Source: Sabellastarte sp. h YS-2021
Taxonomy: Eukaryota; Annelida; Polychaeta; Sabellida; Sabellidae
Assembly: GCA_964017235.1 (NCBI GenBank)
Contig: OZ024928.1
Coordinates: forward strand, 154,280,881 to 154,344,880
Length of the DNA stretch: 64,000 bases
Reading direction: 5' to 3'
Shown: positions 22,783 to 33,720 of the stretch, piece after piece
Layout: each line of letters opens with the position of its first letter
How positions within the stretch are numbered: the first letter of the stretch is position 1
The notes under the pieces: model-generated
Databases searched by the model: none
What the model saw: only the letters and a program-made list of their open reading frames with translations
Told to the model about the DNA's origin: nothing
Translations under genes and position numbers: made by a program

Positions 22783-24440
22783 TTAAGATTTGTCAGATTC
22801 CTGTGAGGGATCTGATTGTATGGCTGTGAACAGGCTGGGCAGATTGGGCAGGTTCAGAGGGAAGTGGCTGGACATGGCCACTAGATCCCAAAACCAAGGC
22901 ATGTTGGGCCACCCCGGAGCAATCAGAATGATTCTCTTACATGGGGAGTCTTGTAACTTCTCCACCACTTTGCCCAATATGGCTGATGGTGAGAAGGTGT
23001 ATCCTTTTAGATCCTACCATGGCCGACTGAGCACATCAACTGCTGTGGCCAGGGGAACCGGTACCGGTGACACAAAACAGAGGTGACTTGTTGAACCTCG
23101 TGGCAAATAAGTCTATTTTGGGCCGGTGCCACCTACTGCATAGAGTGGAAGACCTCTGGAAGGAGAAACCACTGTTTGGATGGTCTGGCCTAGCCTGGAC
23201 AGCCTGTCTGCTACCACATTAGGCCGGCCTGGAATGTGTCGTGCTTTAGAGTCACTTGTTTCCTGGCACACCAGGTCAAGATTCTCCATAGTAGGGCACA
23301 AAGTGGGCCCAACCTCATTCCTCCTTCCTTTATGTATGACACTACTGTGGTGTTGTCAGTTGCTATAAGTACTATCTTGTTTGAGCAAAGGTCTTAGAAC
23401 TCTTAAAGTCAGAAAAACTGCTTAGAGTTCTAGATAGTTTATATATAACTTGCTTCCCGGAGGGGACCAGGTTGCTCTTGCAAAGTGCTCATCTAAGTGA
23501 GCGCCCCACCCTTCTATTGATGCGTCTGTAAATATTTGCAGAGCATGTTTTATTTGGTGTAATGGTTGGCCTGTAAGTAGATTGTCTTCATTCAGCCACC
23601 ATTGTAAATGGGGGTGCAGAGACCTGGGGACTTGGATCACCTTTTCCAGTAATTCTGGTACCCTCCAGTTGTTTTTGAGATGCCACTGTATGGGTCTCAT
23701 ATGAAGTCTGCCTAGATTAACATGCTTTTCTGTAGATGTTAGTAGCCTATCAAGGACATGAATTCCCGGACCGGGCAAGCCGGTAGGGATAGCAGTTTTA
23801 ACCGTCTCTTGAAGGCTCTGGCACCAGTCCAGAGTCGGTCGGAACCGATCAGACCCGAAGACAAACTGGTAGCCTACAAAATCGAAGTCTTGTTTGGGCT
23901 CCAGCTCTGATTTCTCTAAGTTCATCAGCCAACCGAGTTGCTGACACATTATTTACTAGTTCCTGTGTATGTTGGAGCCAAGCCTGGTGGGATCTGGCTC
24001 TCACCAACCAGTCGTCTAGGTACTGGTGGCTTCTTAAATCCTTGTGTATGGCCATCCATTTCACCTGCTTTGGTATCACGGTGAACTCCAAAGGTGCTGT
24101 GGACAAACCGAATGGTAGGGCCTAGAACTGGTATGCCCGACCTTGGATGTGAAATCTCAGGCATTTTCTGGATTGTTCTTGTATAGGGACATAGGTATTC
24201 CTCCTTCAACAGTTGTACTACCTAGGGTCCAGCCCCCACGGCTTCCTACGTTCCCAAAAAGGGCTTAGTCTGGATCCTATAGGCAGATTGTGTGCCACAT
24301 TTGGGACATTTGGTATCCTGACAAACATTTTCTGTCCCTCCGGACACTGGTCCGGTCTGGTGGCAATGATCCAGGTTAACAGTCTCCCTGCTCTTATTGC
24401 GGTCCGGTGGGGCTGACACAACTTTTCACCTTAATAGACT
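22783..24440 (-). pseudogene. DIRS copy 1 reverse transcriptase-RNase H (broken)
   Basis: Order on the minus strand: an N-terminal part with LPIGSRLSPFW (24340-24220), a deletion, then LPFGLSTAPLEFT and the catalytic QYLDDWLVRA (24110-23996). Next come thumb residues GWLMNLEKSEL, the RNase H start IFTDASIEGWGAHL (about 23540-23500), RHIPGRPNVVADRLSRLGQ (23250-23190) and the late RNase H part ILIAPGWPNMPWFWDL (22950-22890). Breaks: a TAG in place of a Lys codon near 24122, a frame change near 23950 that copy 3 shares, and missing finger/palm sequence near 24205. Confidence 0.85.
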
Positions 24441-24812
24441 CGTCGCCCCGGGCCAGCAGCCTGCAAGGTGTAGCATTTACAGAGCAATTGTCATTTGTGA
24501 GACGTCTGACCCTTGGCCGGACATGATAACAAAATTTATTATCTCTCCAGTCAAGTCCAGCACCGATGACAGGTTGTTGAGCGGTGTGATAAGGGAAGGT
24601 TGCCTGGCAGTAGCTTGGGACACGGTCATATCCCTGTCATATCACCAAGACCACTGACCGGTCTAAGAATTACATTAGGCAACTCTGTCCAGTACCAAGA
24701 CTCCATAACCGGTAACTCGCTGTAAACAGTAAATCTCTGTAACCGGCACAAAAAAACTGGTAGGCTGGGGTCACCAATGAATTTAGACGGCTACTGGGCT
24801 ACATTTAGCCAG

Positions 24813-24833
24813 CTTTTTTTTTTTTTTTTTTTT
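24813..24833. repeat. Poly(T) tract
   Basis: About 21 consecutive T inside DIRS copy 1, next to the 60-bp minisatellite. It could be a poly(A) tail of a minus-strand insertion or simple expansion; no duplication flanks are visible. Confidence 0.8.
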
Positions 24834-24879
24834 TATGTAACCAGTTGGGGTGAAGCACTGTACAGTAAGGACTGTGTAG

Positions 24880-25110
24880 CCAGCACCCTGTTAGTAGACT
24901 TTGTAACCGGTAGGTTGAAGCAAGTGTACAAGACTGTGTAGCCAGTACCAGTCGGTACACTCTGTAACCAGTTGTTGAAGCAAATGTACAAGGCTGTGTA
25001 GCCAGTACCAGCCGGTACACTCTGTAACCAGTTGTTGAAGTAAGTGTACAAGGCTGTGTAGCCAGTACCAGCCGGTACACTCTGTAACCAGTTGTTGAAG
25101 CATTGTTACA
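24880..25110. repeat. 60-bp minisatellite in DIRS copy 1
   Basis: Four units of 60 bp with GTGTAGCCAGTACCAG, CCGGTACACTCTGTAACC and AGTTGTTGAAG. The unit length is a multiple of three, so repetitive frames appear on the minus strand, but they have no domain. A diluted version of the phrase (CTCTGTAACCGG) lies upstream at 24690-24760. Confidence 0.9.
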
Positions 25111-25199
25111 ACTATCTTGTGTGTTGAATTCAGCTTGCTGTAAGTTTCCTCCATTAATTAAAGTATCTCTTAACCGTACGTCTTATTTGTAGATTTGAC

Positions 25200-26270
25200 A
25201 GTTACTGGGAAAGCCCTTGTGAACTATTTTTAGAAACACTTGTTCGGTGTGTCACGTGACCAGCTTGCTGGTCGGAAGACACGCGATTGGCTGATTGAAA
25301 CTCATCAGATGTGGCGTTCTTTTGTGATATTTAAACATGCAAATGCGCAGTATTCTGCTCATCCACAAACCCCACTACCGACAACGAAGCCGGGTCTGCA
25401 AGGCAGGGACTGGAATCACAGAAGACGTGAGTTCTGAAGAACGCACTTCCGAACCTCCTGGTCGGTGACAAACACGTGACCTGCTTCGTGATTGTTCGGA
25501 AGGACACGCGATTGGCTGACTGGAGATGACGTCAGTATTCGCGTTCTTTGTGTGATGCTTTACCGGCAACTTTACAGTCCACAAAACCCCACTACTGACA
25601 ACAAGGCCGGGTCTGCAAAGCAGGGACTGTAGTCACAGTAGACGTGAGTTGTGAAGAACGCACTTCCGACCTTCCTGGTCGGTGAAAACACGTGACCTGC
25701 TTCGTGACTGGTCGGAAGGACACGCGATTGGCTGACTGGATATGACGTCAGAGGTCGCGTTCTTTTGAGCTGGCCGGTCGGCTGATGCTTTAAAAACAGA
25801 GAAGCCTGGGCCAGTGCGCTCTGTAGATGAAGTCCTGGCCGGTCTGAAGTCGATTCTTCTTCTCAGCCGGCTGTACACTCAAACCAGTTTCCTGGCCATC
25901 CACCTCCCTTACTACCGACACAAGTGCCGGGTCCACAAGGGAGGGACTGAGAGTGATTAAAGATGAAGTTCCTTCTATGTAAATAGGTGAGGTCGGCTGA
26001 ACATGAGCTTGCCGGTCGACTAATGCTTTACAGCAAAGATGTCTGGACCAGTGCGCTCTGAAGAAATCTGAAGAATTCTCTTGCTGCAGATGTACATATA
26101 TATAAGCTTACCGGTCGACTAATGCTTTAAAGCAAAGATGTCTGGACCAGTGCGCTCTGAAGAATTCATCTATTGCTTCTGATGAAAAACACTAATTACT
26201 CGAGCTAGGCTGGTGTGACTGATGCTTAACAGCAGAGAAGTCGGTACCAGTGCGCTCCGAAGATGAAGAA
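25200..26270. repeat. GC-richer tandem repeats in the 5' half of DIRS copy 1
   Basis: About 216-224 bp units share ACGCGATTGGCTGA (25281, 25505, 25721), ACGTGACCTGCTTCGTGA and CTACCGACAAC. After 25770 a shorter ~100 bp unit takes over, with CTAATGCTTTA and CCAGTGCGCTCTGAAGA (25810, 26050, 26145, 26245). This occupies the place where gag would lie; no gag motif is visible. It may be the 5' untranslated/promoter region of the element. Confidence 0.75.
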
Positions 26271-26743
26271 TGCATCTTGCTTGGGGAATTCCTTCTTTAC
26301 AGTGTTCAAAACTACGTAGACTGAAGTTTGCCGTGATTTCTATTTGTAGTACTAGAAAAGACGTTTCTATGGTAATTGTAGCTGGAAGGTTACAGCAGGT
26401 ACATACAACAAATAACACGGATAAAAATACCTTGTAAGTAGTATATCCATTATATTTCTAAATATTGTCGATCTGCCCCTAACAACACAATTGTTGAATG
26501 GGAGGAAACTAGAAAAAAGCTGCCTTCATATTTCTCGTAGATTACTGCCCTATCATCAACACTAAATTGAGTCAACTAGGGAGCGTTTCCAGCAGATTTC
26601 TCGATGTATATCCGTGCTTGATATGTAGGTAACACTTAACAATAAATTATTTGCAAATAAGGTATAAAATCCATCATAATGCACACTTTCCTTAAAATAT
26701 CTGGAGATTGTTGAAAACACGTTCGCACAGTACACGCGCCAAA

Positions 26744-26916
26744 CGAAAAAGATGCTATGACGTCAGGTTGTCTAGACTGGAAGGAAGTACGAGGCGCCAT
26801 CTGGGGAGTGCACAGTACTACGGACCGGCCAGCTAGTGGCAACACAGGACGTCTTTTTCTGGCGTTTGGCGGGCCGGTCTGCGCCGACCGGATAAGCAAT
26901 TGTCCATTGGATAGGA
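26744..26916. repeat. DIRS copy 1 inverted terminal repeat, right
   Basis: The inverse of 20737-20909. The element's outer extension continues to CGCAATAAAA at 26934. Confidence 0.92.
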
Positions 26917-26934
26917 TGTATTAACGCAATAAAA

Positions 26935-27863
26935 AGCAAATTTACTAAATGTTATGGATTATATACATATATTTTCATTTTATTTCACATATTTACTGTT
27001 TTAATTGTCGTTTACAATTTGAAATTTAAGATTTCTGGTAGTTTTATAAATTTGACAGTTATTCGGTGCTAACACGAATAATGTTTGGTGATTAGCCGAC
27101 ATAAAATATTTGTAGTCGTGACGTCCCTAGACTGTACCTGATTGGAGTCTATAAAATACTACAATTTCCAGGAAAATGTTTATATTTCAAAATCTCATAA
27201 ATTTAATTGTGAGACTACCCTAATTTTAACCGGGAAATATGGACCCAGTTTTAAAACTGCATGTGGGAATAACCTTGAAAAGGTTGGGACCGTGGGTTTT
27301 GTGATTGCTGATAGAAATGTCTGTGTCAAGTTGTTTTTAATGCTCTCAAAAACAGAGTAACATTTATCCTCTGTAAACCTCCTTGATTTTGGAGTAAAGT
27401 CAGTGATTCTATTAATTTTGTCAGGCTTATTTGACTAAATAAAGTTAAAAAGTATACTCTCTAGTTCATGAGTTGTCTGGTTTGGGCAAACTTAGAAACA
27501 GAGGATTTAATTTAGGTATAAGGAGTGTTTTGACCAATGGTAACTTTTCTAAATGGAGTAAGAAAGCTAGGTTGCCATTTATTAATTGTGACTTGAAATT
27601 AAGACAATCCATTTTGTCCAAGTTCATTGAAAAAGTCAAACCCAAAAGATCCATTTTTCCCTATCCACACCATATTCATTTTATTTTAATCTTCAAACAG
27701 TGAGCCAAAGATCTCAAGAGTATTTAGAGCATTACTTAATGAATGCAATATGTCGTTTAAAAGGCCAATGGAATTAATTTTGCATTCTGATTAAACACTG
27801 AGTATATTTCAGTGAGTGTACATATAACCCAAAGAACACAAAAACAACATCCCACAGTCTGCA
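26935..27863. other. AT-rich stretch without supported gene
   Basis: Two open frames on the + strand (27142-27360 and 27473-27703) are separated by stops and match no family I recognise. The second is rich in Lys and hydrophobic residues and could be a decayed LINE fragment. No termini or repeats mark this region. Confidence 0.35.
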
Positions 27864-28261
27864 CAGTTAAATGTAACCAGTAATTTCGCGAAATTACTGA
27901 ATATTTTAGGAATTTCGCGAAATTCCTGATTTGGTCAGTAATTTCATGAAATAACTGAAATTTCGCGAAATTACTGAAAAATTCGAGCAGGAATTTCATG
28001 AAATTCCTAAATATTATACGCAGATTAAAAGAATACTTTTCAGATTTTTATTTCACCAAATTTTCATTTATTCAATTTGTTTGCATAGCAAATAACATCA
28101 AAAGTATGAAAATACAATAGTATCAAAGAACTTTATATTCAATATCTCACAAAAACACTCTCCACCTACAATAGTACAATAGTCTGGTATACAGTTCATT
28201 TATTCAATAATATTTTATATTTATTAAACACTCTCCACCTACAATAGTCTGTCATAAAATC

Positions 28262-28595
28262 TTGTATCCCCGGCGCGAAGTGGGGATACTATGGATTCAT
28301 CATCGTTGTCGTCCGTGTCTGCGTCCACAGAGATTTCTTGTTAGCGACATACAGTCCACATTTCTTTCCAGATTTCTTTCATATTTGGCAGGTGGCTTGG
28401 TATGCTAGAGGACTCGCCACCCTATCTTTTTGGTAGGGTTTATGCCTAAATAAGGCCTGTGGTAGACAAAAATGTCTAAAATGTGGAATATTGCTTGTTA
28501 GCGACCTACAGTCCACATTTCTTTCATATTTCGCAGGTCGCTTGGTATACTAGAGCATTCGCCACCCTATCTTTTTGATATGGTTTATGTCTAAA
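28262..28595 (+). repeat. Helitron-like 5' end followed by a ~157 bp direct repeat
   Basis: The + strand starts TTGTATCCCCGG with a hairpin GTATCCCC...GGGGATAC, like the 5' ends of Helitron C. Two direct units follow, each with CTTGTTAGCGAC, TACAGTCCACATTTC and GCCACCCTATCTTTTTG (about 28336 and 28492). The end of this fragment is cut at 28596 by the family B terminus. Confidence 0.65.
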
Positions 28596-29967
28596 CTAGA
28601 AATAGGACGCCCTGTTGATAGTAGATGCGAATAGAAACAGGATAGCATAGAAGAACACACATTATCATGTGTAATGTCCACCCCATGAACCTTTTGCCAA
28701 AATTGTACAGTAGTCTTACAAGACCCTGTTTCATTTGTAAAATATATCAATGATGCTTAAATATTTATTAGTGTAGATGTAAATTATTTCAGCTTCATGC
28801 CTTTTTTGCATTGGTTGGGTCGAAAATTTTGACGAAATCACTCTATCTATGCACGGTTAAGAAGATAGAAGCAAATTCCTGTTTTTCTACTTTTGGCAAA
28901 AATTCGAAAAATCAAAATGGCCGCCATTTTTGGGGAGGGGAACATTTTTTGAAAATTGCAAAGATTACATTCTTTAGATACCCTGTGGGTCGAAAATTTC
29001 GACGAAATCGCTCTATCTCGCACGGTTAAGGAGATAGAAGCAAATTTGTGTTTTGCCATTTTGGGCAAAAATTCGAAAATTCAAAATGCATTGGTTGGGT
29101 TGAAAATTTTGACGAAATCACTCTATCTTGCACGGTTAAGAAGATAGAAGCAAATTCCTGTTTTTCTATTTTTGGCAAAAATTCGAAAAATCAAAATGGC
29201 CGCCATTTTTGGGGAGGGGAACATTTTTTCAAAATGGCAAAGAGTACATTCCTTATATACCCTGTGGGTCGAAAATTTCGACGAAATCGCTCTATCTCGC
29301 ACGGTTAAGGAGATAGAAGCAAATTTGTGTTTTGCCATTTTTGGCAAAAATTCTAAAATTGAAAATGGCCGCCATTTTTGGAGAGGGGAAATTTTTTGAA
29401 AATTGCAAAAAAAATTTCCCCTCCCCAAAAATGGCCGCCATTTTCAATTTTAGAATTTTTGCCAAAAATGGCAAAACACAAATTTGCTTCTGTCTCCTTA
29501 ACCGTGCGAGATAGAGCGATTTCGTCGAAATTTCTGACCCACAGGGTATCTAAGAAATGTACTCTTGCCAATTTTCCCAAAAAATTTCCCCTCCCCTAAA
29601 ATGGCAGCCATTTTGAATTTTCGCCAAAAATGGCAAAACACAAATTTCCTTCCATCTCCCTAACCGTGCGAGATAGAGCAATTTCGTCAAAATTTTCGAC
29701 CCACAGGGTATCTCAGCCATGTACTCCAGCTGTGCAAAACACAAATTTGCTTCTATCTCCTTAACCGTGCGAGATAGAGCGATTTCGTCGAAATTTTCGA
29801 CCCAACCAATGCAAAAAGGCATGAAGCTGAAATAATTTACATGTATACTAATAAATATTTAAGCATCATTGATATATTTTACCAATGAAACAGGGTCTTA
29901 CAAGACTACTGTACTATTATTTGCAAAAGGTTCATGGGGTGGACATTACACATGATAATGTGTGTTC
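28596..29967. mobile_element. Family B foldback (large inverted repeat)
   Basis: The left leader 28653-28815 is repeated inverted at 29800-29967. Between them are family B units in direct order up to about 29402 and inverted after 29404. The centre has ~73-bp arms that are practically perfect, around 29403. The left arm is longer by one unit and a repeated leader fragment. CTAG at 28596 matches the family B terminus at 6481. RNA from it would fold into long double strands. No gene. Confidence 0.85.
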
Positions 29968-30290
29968 ATCCAGACCAAATAAACGCTCAGGGCTCCGCAG
30001 CTTCACAGTAGGGGCTCCCACAGAGTGGAACAAGCTTCCTCAAGCCATTAGAATAATAGAAAGCATTTCTGGTTTCAGAAAACAGTTGAAAACACATCTT
30101 TTCAGATTAGCCTATCCTCCACCATAGCCTATCTCCCCTATTGGACGCTAATATGGTAACGGACCTTGTTTTGGAACTGGACTATCTCTTTTTGCACATC
30201 AGCGCCTTAGAGGATGTTTACATCAATTCGGCGCTATATAAGTGTTTCTTACTTATTTACTTACTTACTTACATTACCTCATATTAGTTA
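29968..30290 (+). pseudogene. 3' end of a CR1/L2-like LINE
   Basis: The + strand reads RSFTVGAPTEWNKLP and FRKQLKTHLFRLAY, the conserved last residues of CR1/L2/jockey-type ORF2 proteins, ending at a TAG near 30125. The untranslated tail has CGGCGCTATATAAGTG and ends in short TTAC repeats, as L2-clade tails do. It is a 5'-truncated copy abutting the foldback's right end. Confidence 0.82.
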
Positions 30291-30926
30291 GATTATTGTT
30301 CCTTCACTAAAATTTATACCAGATAATTGACACCAAATAGTCATACAGTCAAAATGTAACAGCATATCAGTCAAATATTTCCATTTTTTCCAAGTTAAAG
30401 TTGATATGCTTATGAAACAAAGCTTTGTGCTTGTGCAAAGTATATGTATGATAATAATATGTATTATAATTGATAATATATTTAAATGATAATAATAGTT
30501 AACAAATTTAAGATTAATTTCAATATCAAGACCAATTATGAAAGTACTTAAATAAACCCATGTAGAGGTATCACATTAAATGTTGACTAAAGCTATTATT
30601 ATTACAAACAAAAAGTACATCAGTTTCTACATTTCTAGATGCACATTAAGTATTTATATTTTAAGTCAATTTTAGCTTGTAACATAGTTAAATTTTTCGT
30701 AATTCTTCACATAAATAACCTTAAAAAAATGCATTTCCAATATTTCACAAATTTACTGAATGTTCATCAGTAAAGCTGTGTAAAATATTAGCAGAGATTT
30801 CAGGAATTTTGCGAAATTACTGAAAATTTTAGTTATTTCGCAAAATTGCTGCCCAAATCAGGGATTTCGCAAAATTCCTAAAACATTCAGTAATTTCGCG
30901 AATTTACTGATTACACAACTTTACTG

Positions 30927-31477
30927 TAACATGTACACAAATTTATCCCCCAATTTCTGCCTTTTCAACAAGTAGGCTATAAAAGTATCTCAGGTCACAG
31001 CAGAAATACATGGTCATCACATGAACACATTTTCTCCAGTGTGTGTATGTTCTACTTGTATATTGGTAATGTTTATACACAAAACAGTGGATTAAATTCA
31101 TTTTGTATATGCTTTATCTAAAGGTTTATGATGTGGAGATACTTCATTATTAGTTATATTATGCTTATGCATTAAAAATAAAAATTACAAAACATTTTAG
31201 TGGTTATAAAAGAGATTTAACAAAAAAAACACAAAAAAACATCGAGTTACTATTGCAGTATATACAATGTTCACTACTATAGATCATTATACAAGTAGGT
31301 TTTACATCATTTTATTTTTAGCTGTACAAACTGTTTATATCAATATAATATCATTATAAAGACAACCTGTGTTTAAATAGTTGTTTTTTACTTAAGAATA
31401 TCATAGTTCTATCAGTTCTATAACACAGAAAAAATGAAAACTATCACTAAAGTACATCCAGAAAAGCCCCAACAACA
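30927..31477. other. AT-rich spacer, no gene
   Basis: No open frame of note, no repeat and no termini in these 550 bp. Confidence 0.5.
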
Positions 31478-31479
31478 TA

Positions 31480-31835
31480 CCGTAAGTGACCTATTTAGCG
31501 CATCCGCCCTTGTAGCCGCACCCTACCTCTTTTTCCCAGCAATATTGTCGGTGACAACACACAATATCCACATATTTTTTATATAGTCTATGAATTTTAC
31601 TTAATAAATTGACATTTTTGTCACGACTTTCGAGTTTGTTTTCATCTACCGCCATATTTACAGGAAGTGGGTATTTCTAAATGTCGAATCACCGTTTTTC
31701 TTACCGGATTGACCTATACCTCATCCCGGAAAGTGTTTCATGATGGGTGCGCTAAAAGGAGATTTTTTTCCCACCAAATATTTAATAAAAATAGACTTTC
31801 CTTAGCGCACTGTGCGCTAAATAGGTCATTTACGG
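31480..31835. mobile_element. TA-flanked MITE, 356 bp
   Basis: Terminal inverted repeats of about 23 bp with one mismatch, CCGTAAGTGACC / CCGTAAATGACC continuing TATTTAGCGCA, flanked by TA on both sides (31478-31479 and 31836-31837). A TA target fits Tc1/mariner-like or similar superfamilies. The interior (31630-31745) shares a module with the hAT MITE at 11677-12099. No transposase. Confidence 0.87.
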
Positions 31836-32229
31836 TAGTTGCGAAAAATAAATATATTTATATTATCTAGTGTATGTTTAGCCCATTTAATTTGAAATTT
31901 CTTTTGATAGTAGAACTCTGTTAATGGATTCCTGTAAAGTTGAAGTAAATAATTCACCTTTCAAGATAACAGTTTCTATTGAATTGTAACTGTATATCTA
32001 AAATGACTTAAAATATATTTATCACAAATTTGACATTTGTCTTAAAAGGTTTCAAAGATGTACCAATCTGTGAAAAAAATCACATATACTCTGCAATAAA
32101 TTAAACAAGCATTCTGACGCATGCATTTATCTCCCGTCATATAAATTAGATGTACTAAAGATAGTGGAATATAAATTTTCTTGTGAGATGGAGGCACATG
32201 TAGAAGTGACAACAAGTTTAATGTTTGAT

Positions 32230-33720
32230 TGCAATACTTTTAAAGACAAAAGGCATTTACTCACTTTAGTAGCTATTACTCTGCCATCCAAAGAGCTACA
32301 GTTCTGCAACTTTATTATGCAGTAGATCAACCCAAAGTAGGTAAGGACGTATTTAGAAGAAATTGCCTATCTGTAATACTTTTAGAGATAAAAGATATTT
32401 ACTTATTTTAGTGGCTATTACTCTGCCATCCAAAGAGCTACAGTTCTGCAACTTCACTATGTGGTAGATCACCCAAAAGTAGGTGAATGACTTATTTAGA
32501 AGAAATTGCCTACCTGTAATACTTTTAGAGATAAAAGACATTTACTCATTTTAGTAGCTATTACTCAGTTATCCAAAGAGCTACAGTTCTGCAACTTCAC
32601 TATGTGGTAGATCACCCAAAAGAAGGTGAATGACTTATTTAGAAGAAATTGCCTACCTGTAATACTTTTAGAGATAAAAGACATTTACTCATTTTGGTAG
32701 CTATTACTCACCTATCCAAAGAGCTACAGTTCTGCAACTTCACTATGTGGTAGATCACCCAAAAGTAGGTGATTGACTTATTTAGAAGAAATTGTGTATC
32801 TGTAAAACTTTTAGAGATAAAAGACATTTACTCATTTTGGTAGCTATTACTCACCTATCCAAAGAGCTACAGTTCTGCAACTTCACTATGTGGTAGATCA
32901 CCCAAAAGTAGGTGAATGACTTATTTAGAAGAAATTGCCTACCTGTAATACTTGTAGAGATAAAAGACATTTACTCATTTTAGTAGCTATTACTCAGCTA
33001 TCCAAAGAGCTACAGTTCTGCAACTTCACTATGTGGTAGATCACCCAAAAGTAGGTGAATGACTTATTAGAAGAAATTGCCTACCTGTAATACTTTTAGA
33101 GATAAAAGACATTTACTCATTTTAGTAGCTATTACTCAGCTATCCAAAGAGATACAGTTCTGCAACTTCAATATGTGGTAGATCACCCAAAAGTAGGTGA
33201 ATGACATATTTAGAAGAAATTGCCTACCTGTAATACTTTCAGAGATAAAAGACATTTACTCATTTTAGTAGCTATTACTCAGTTATCCAAAGAGCTACAG
33301 TTCTGCAACTTCACTATGTGGTAGATCACCCAAAAGTAGGTGAATGACTTATTTAGAAGAAATTGCCTACCTGTAATACTTTTAGAGATAAAAGACATTT
33401 ACTCATTTTAGTAGCTATTACTTAGCTATCCAAAGAGCTAGAGTTCTGCAACTTCTCTATGTGGTGGATCACCCAAAAGTAGGTGAATGAGTTATTTAGA
33501 AGAAATTGTGTATCTGTAAAACTTTTAGAGATAAAAGACATTTACTCATTTTAGTAGCTATTACTCACCTATCCAAAGAGCTACAGTTGTGCAACTTCAC
33601 TATGTGGTAGATCACCCAAAAGTAGGTGAATGACTTATTTAGAAGAAATTGCCTACCTATAATACTTTTAGAGACAAAAGACATTTACTCATTTTAGTAG
33701 CTCTTGCTCAGCTATCTACT
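32230..33720. repeat. Satellite array E, 143 bp units
   Basis: About ten very similar units with AGAAGAAATTGCCTACCTG, TAGCTATTACTCAGCTATCC and CACCCAAAAGTAGGTGAATG. Related to array A (shared TAGCTATTACTCAGCTAT) and, inverted, to 50590-51540. Confidence 0.92.

Larger units (their letters stand above)
20695..26934 (-). mobile_element. DIRS-like retrotransposon, copy 1 (degenerate)
   Basis: A 6.24-kb element read on the minus strand. Inverted terminal repeats lie at 20737-20909 and 26744-26916. An internal complementary region at 20969-21065 joins the complements of the two outer ends. The ends TTGCAAATT (20695) and CGCAATAAAA (26934) are inferred from the junction in that region. Reverse transcriptase, RNase H and tyrosine recombinase remnants occupy 21490-24440. 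This architecture is that of DIRS-1-type elements, which replicate through a circular DNA and integrate with a tyrosine recombinase. All frames are broken and no gag is recognisable. Confidence 0.88.
27864..30926. mobile_element. Long-TIR element with internal palindromes
   Basis: About 110-130 bp at each end are inverted copies (27864-27995 and 30795-30926), both starting CAGT and including CAGTAATTTCGCGAAATTAC-type sub-palindromes. The 3.06-kb interior holds a Helitron-like 5' end, a 170-bp direct repeat, a large foldback and a LINE tail, so it is a collection of nested insertions. No transposase and no clear target duplication, so the superfamily is open. Confidence 0.65.

Noticed and set aside
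23940..23960. Programmed frameshift in DIRS RT
   Set aside because: It lies inside the RT thumb, both copies have other lesions, and no slippery-site context is convincing; shared descent is simpler.
24805..25154. Tandem-repeat protein from the 60-bp minisatellite
   Set aside because: It is open in three frames because 60 is divisible by three; nothing links it to a start or a DIRS protein.
20695..26934. LTR retrotransposon
   Set aside because: Terminal repeats are inverted, there is a tyrosine recombinase and an internal complementary region, and no protease/integrase.
27142..27703. Small host gene on the + strand
   Set aside because: Two short frames separated by stops, no recognisable domain, no supporting signals.
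32230..33720. CRISPR-like regular array
   Set aside because: Whole 143-bp units repeat without unique spacers; the context is eukaryotic.
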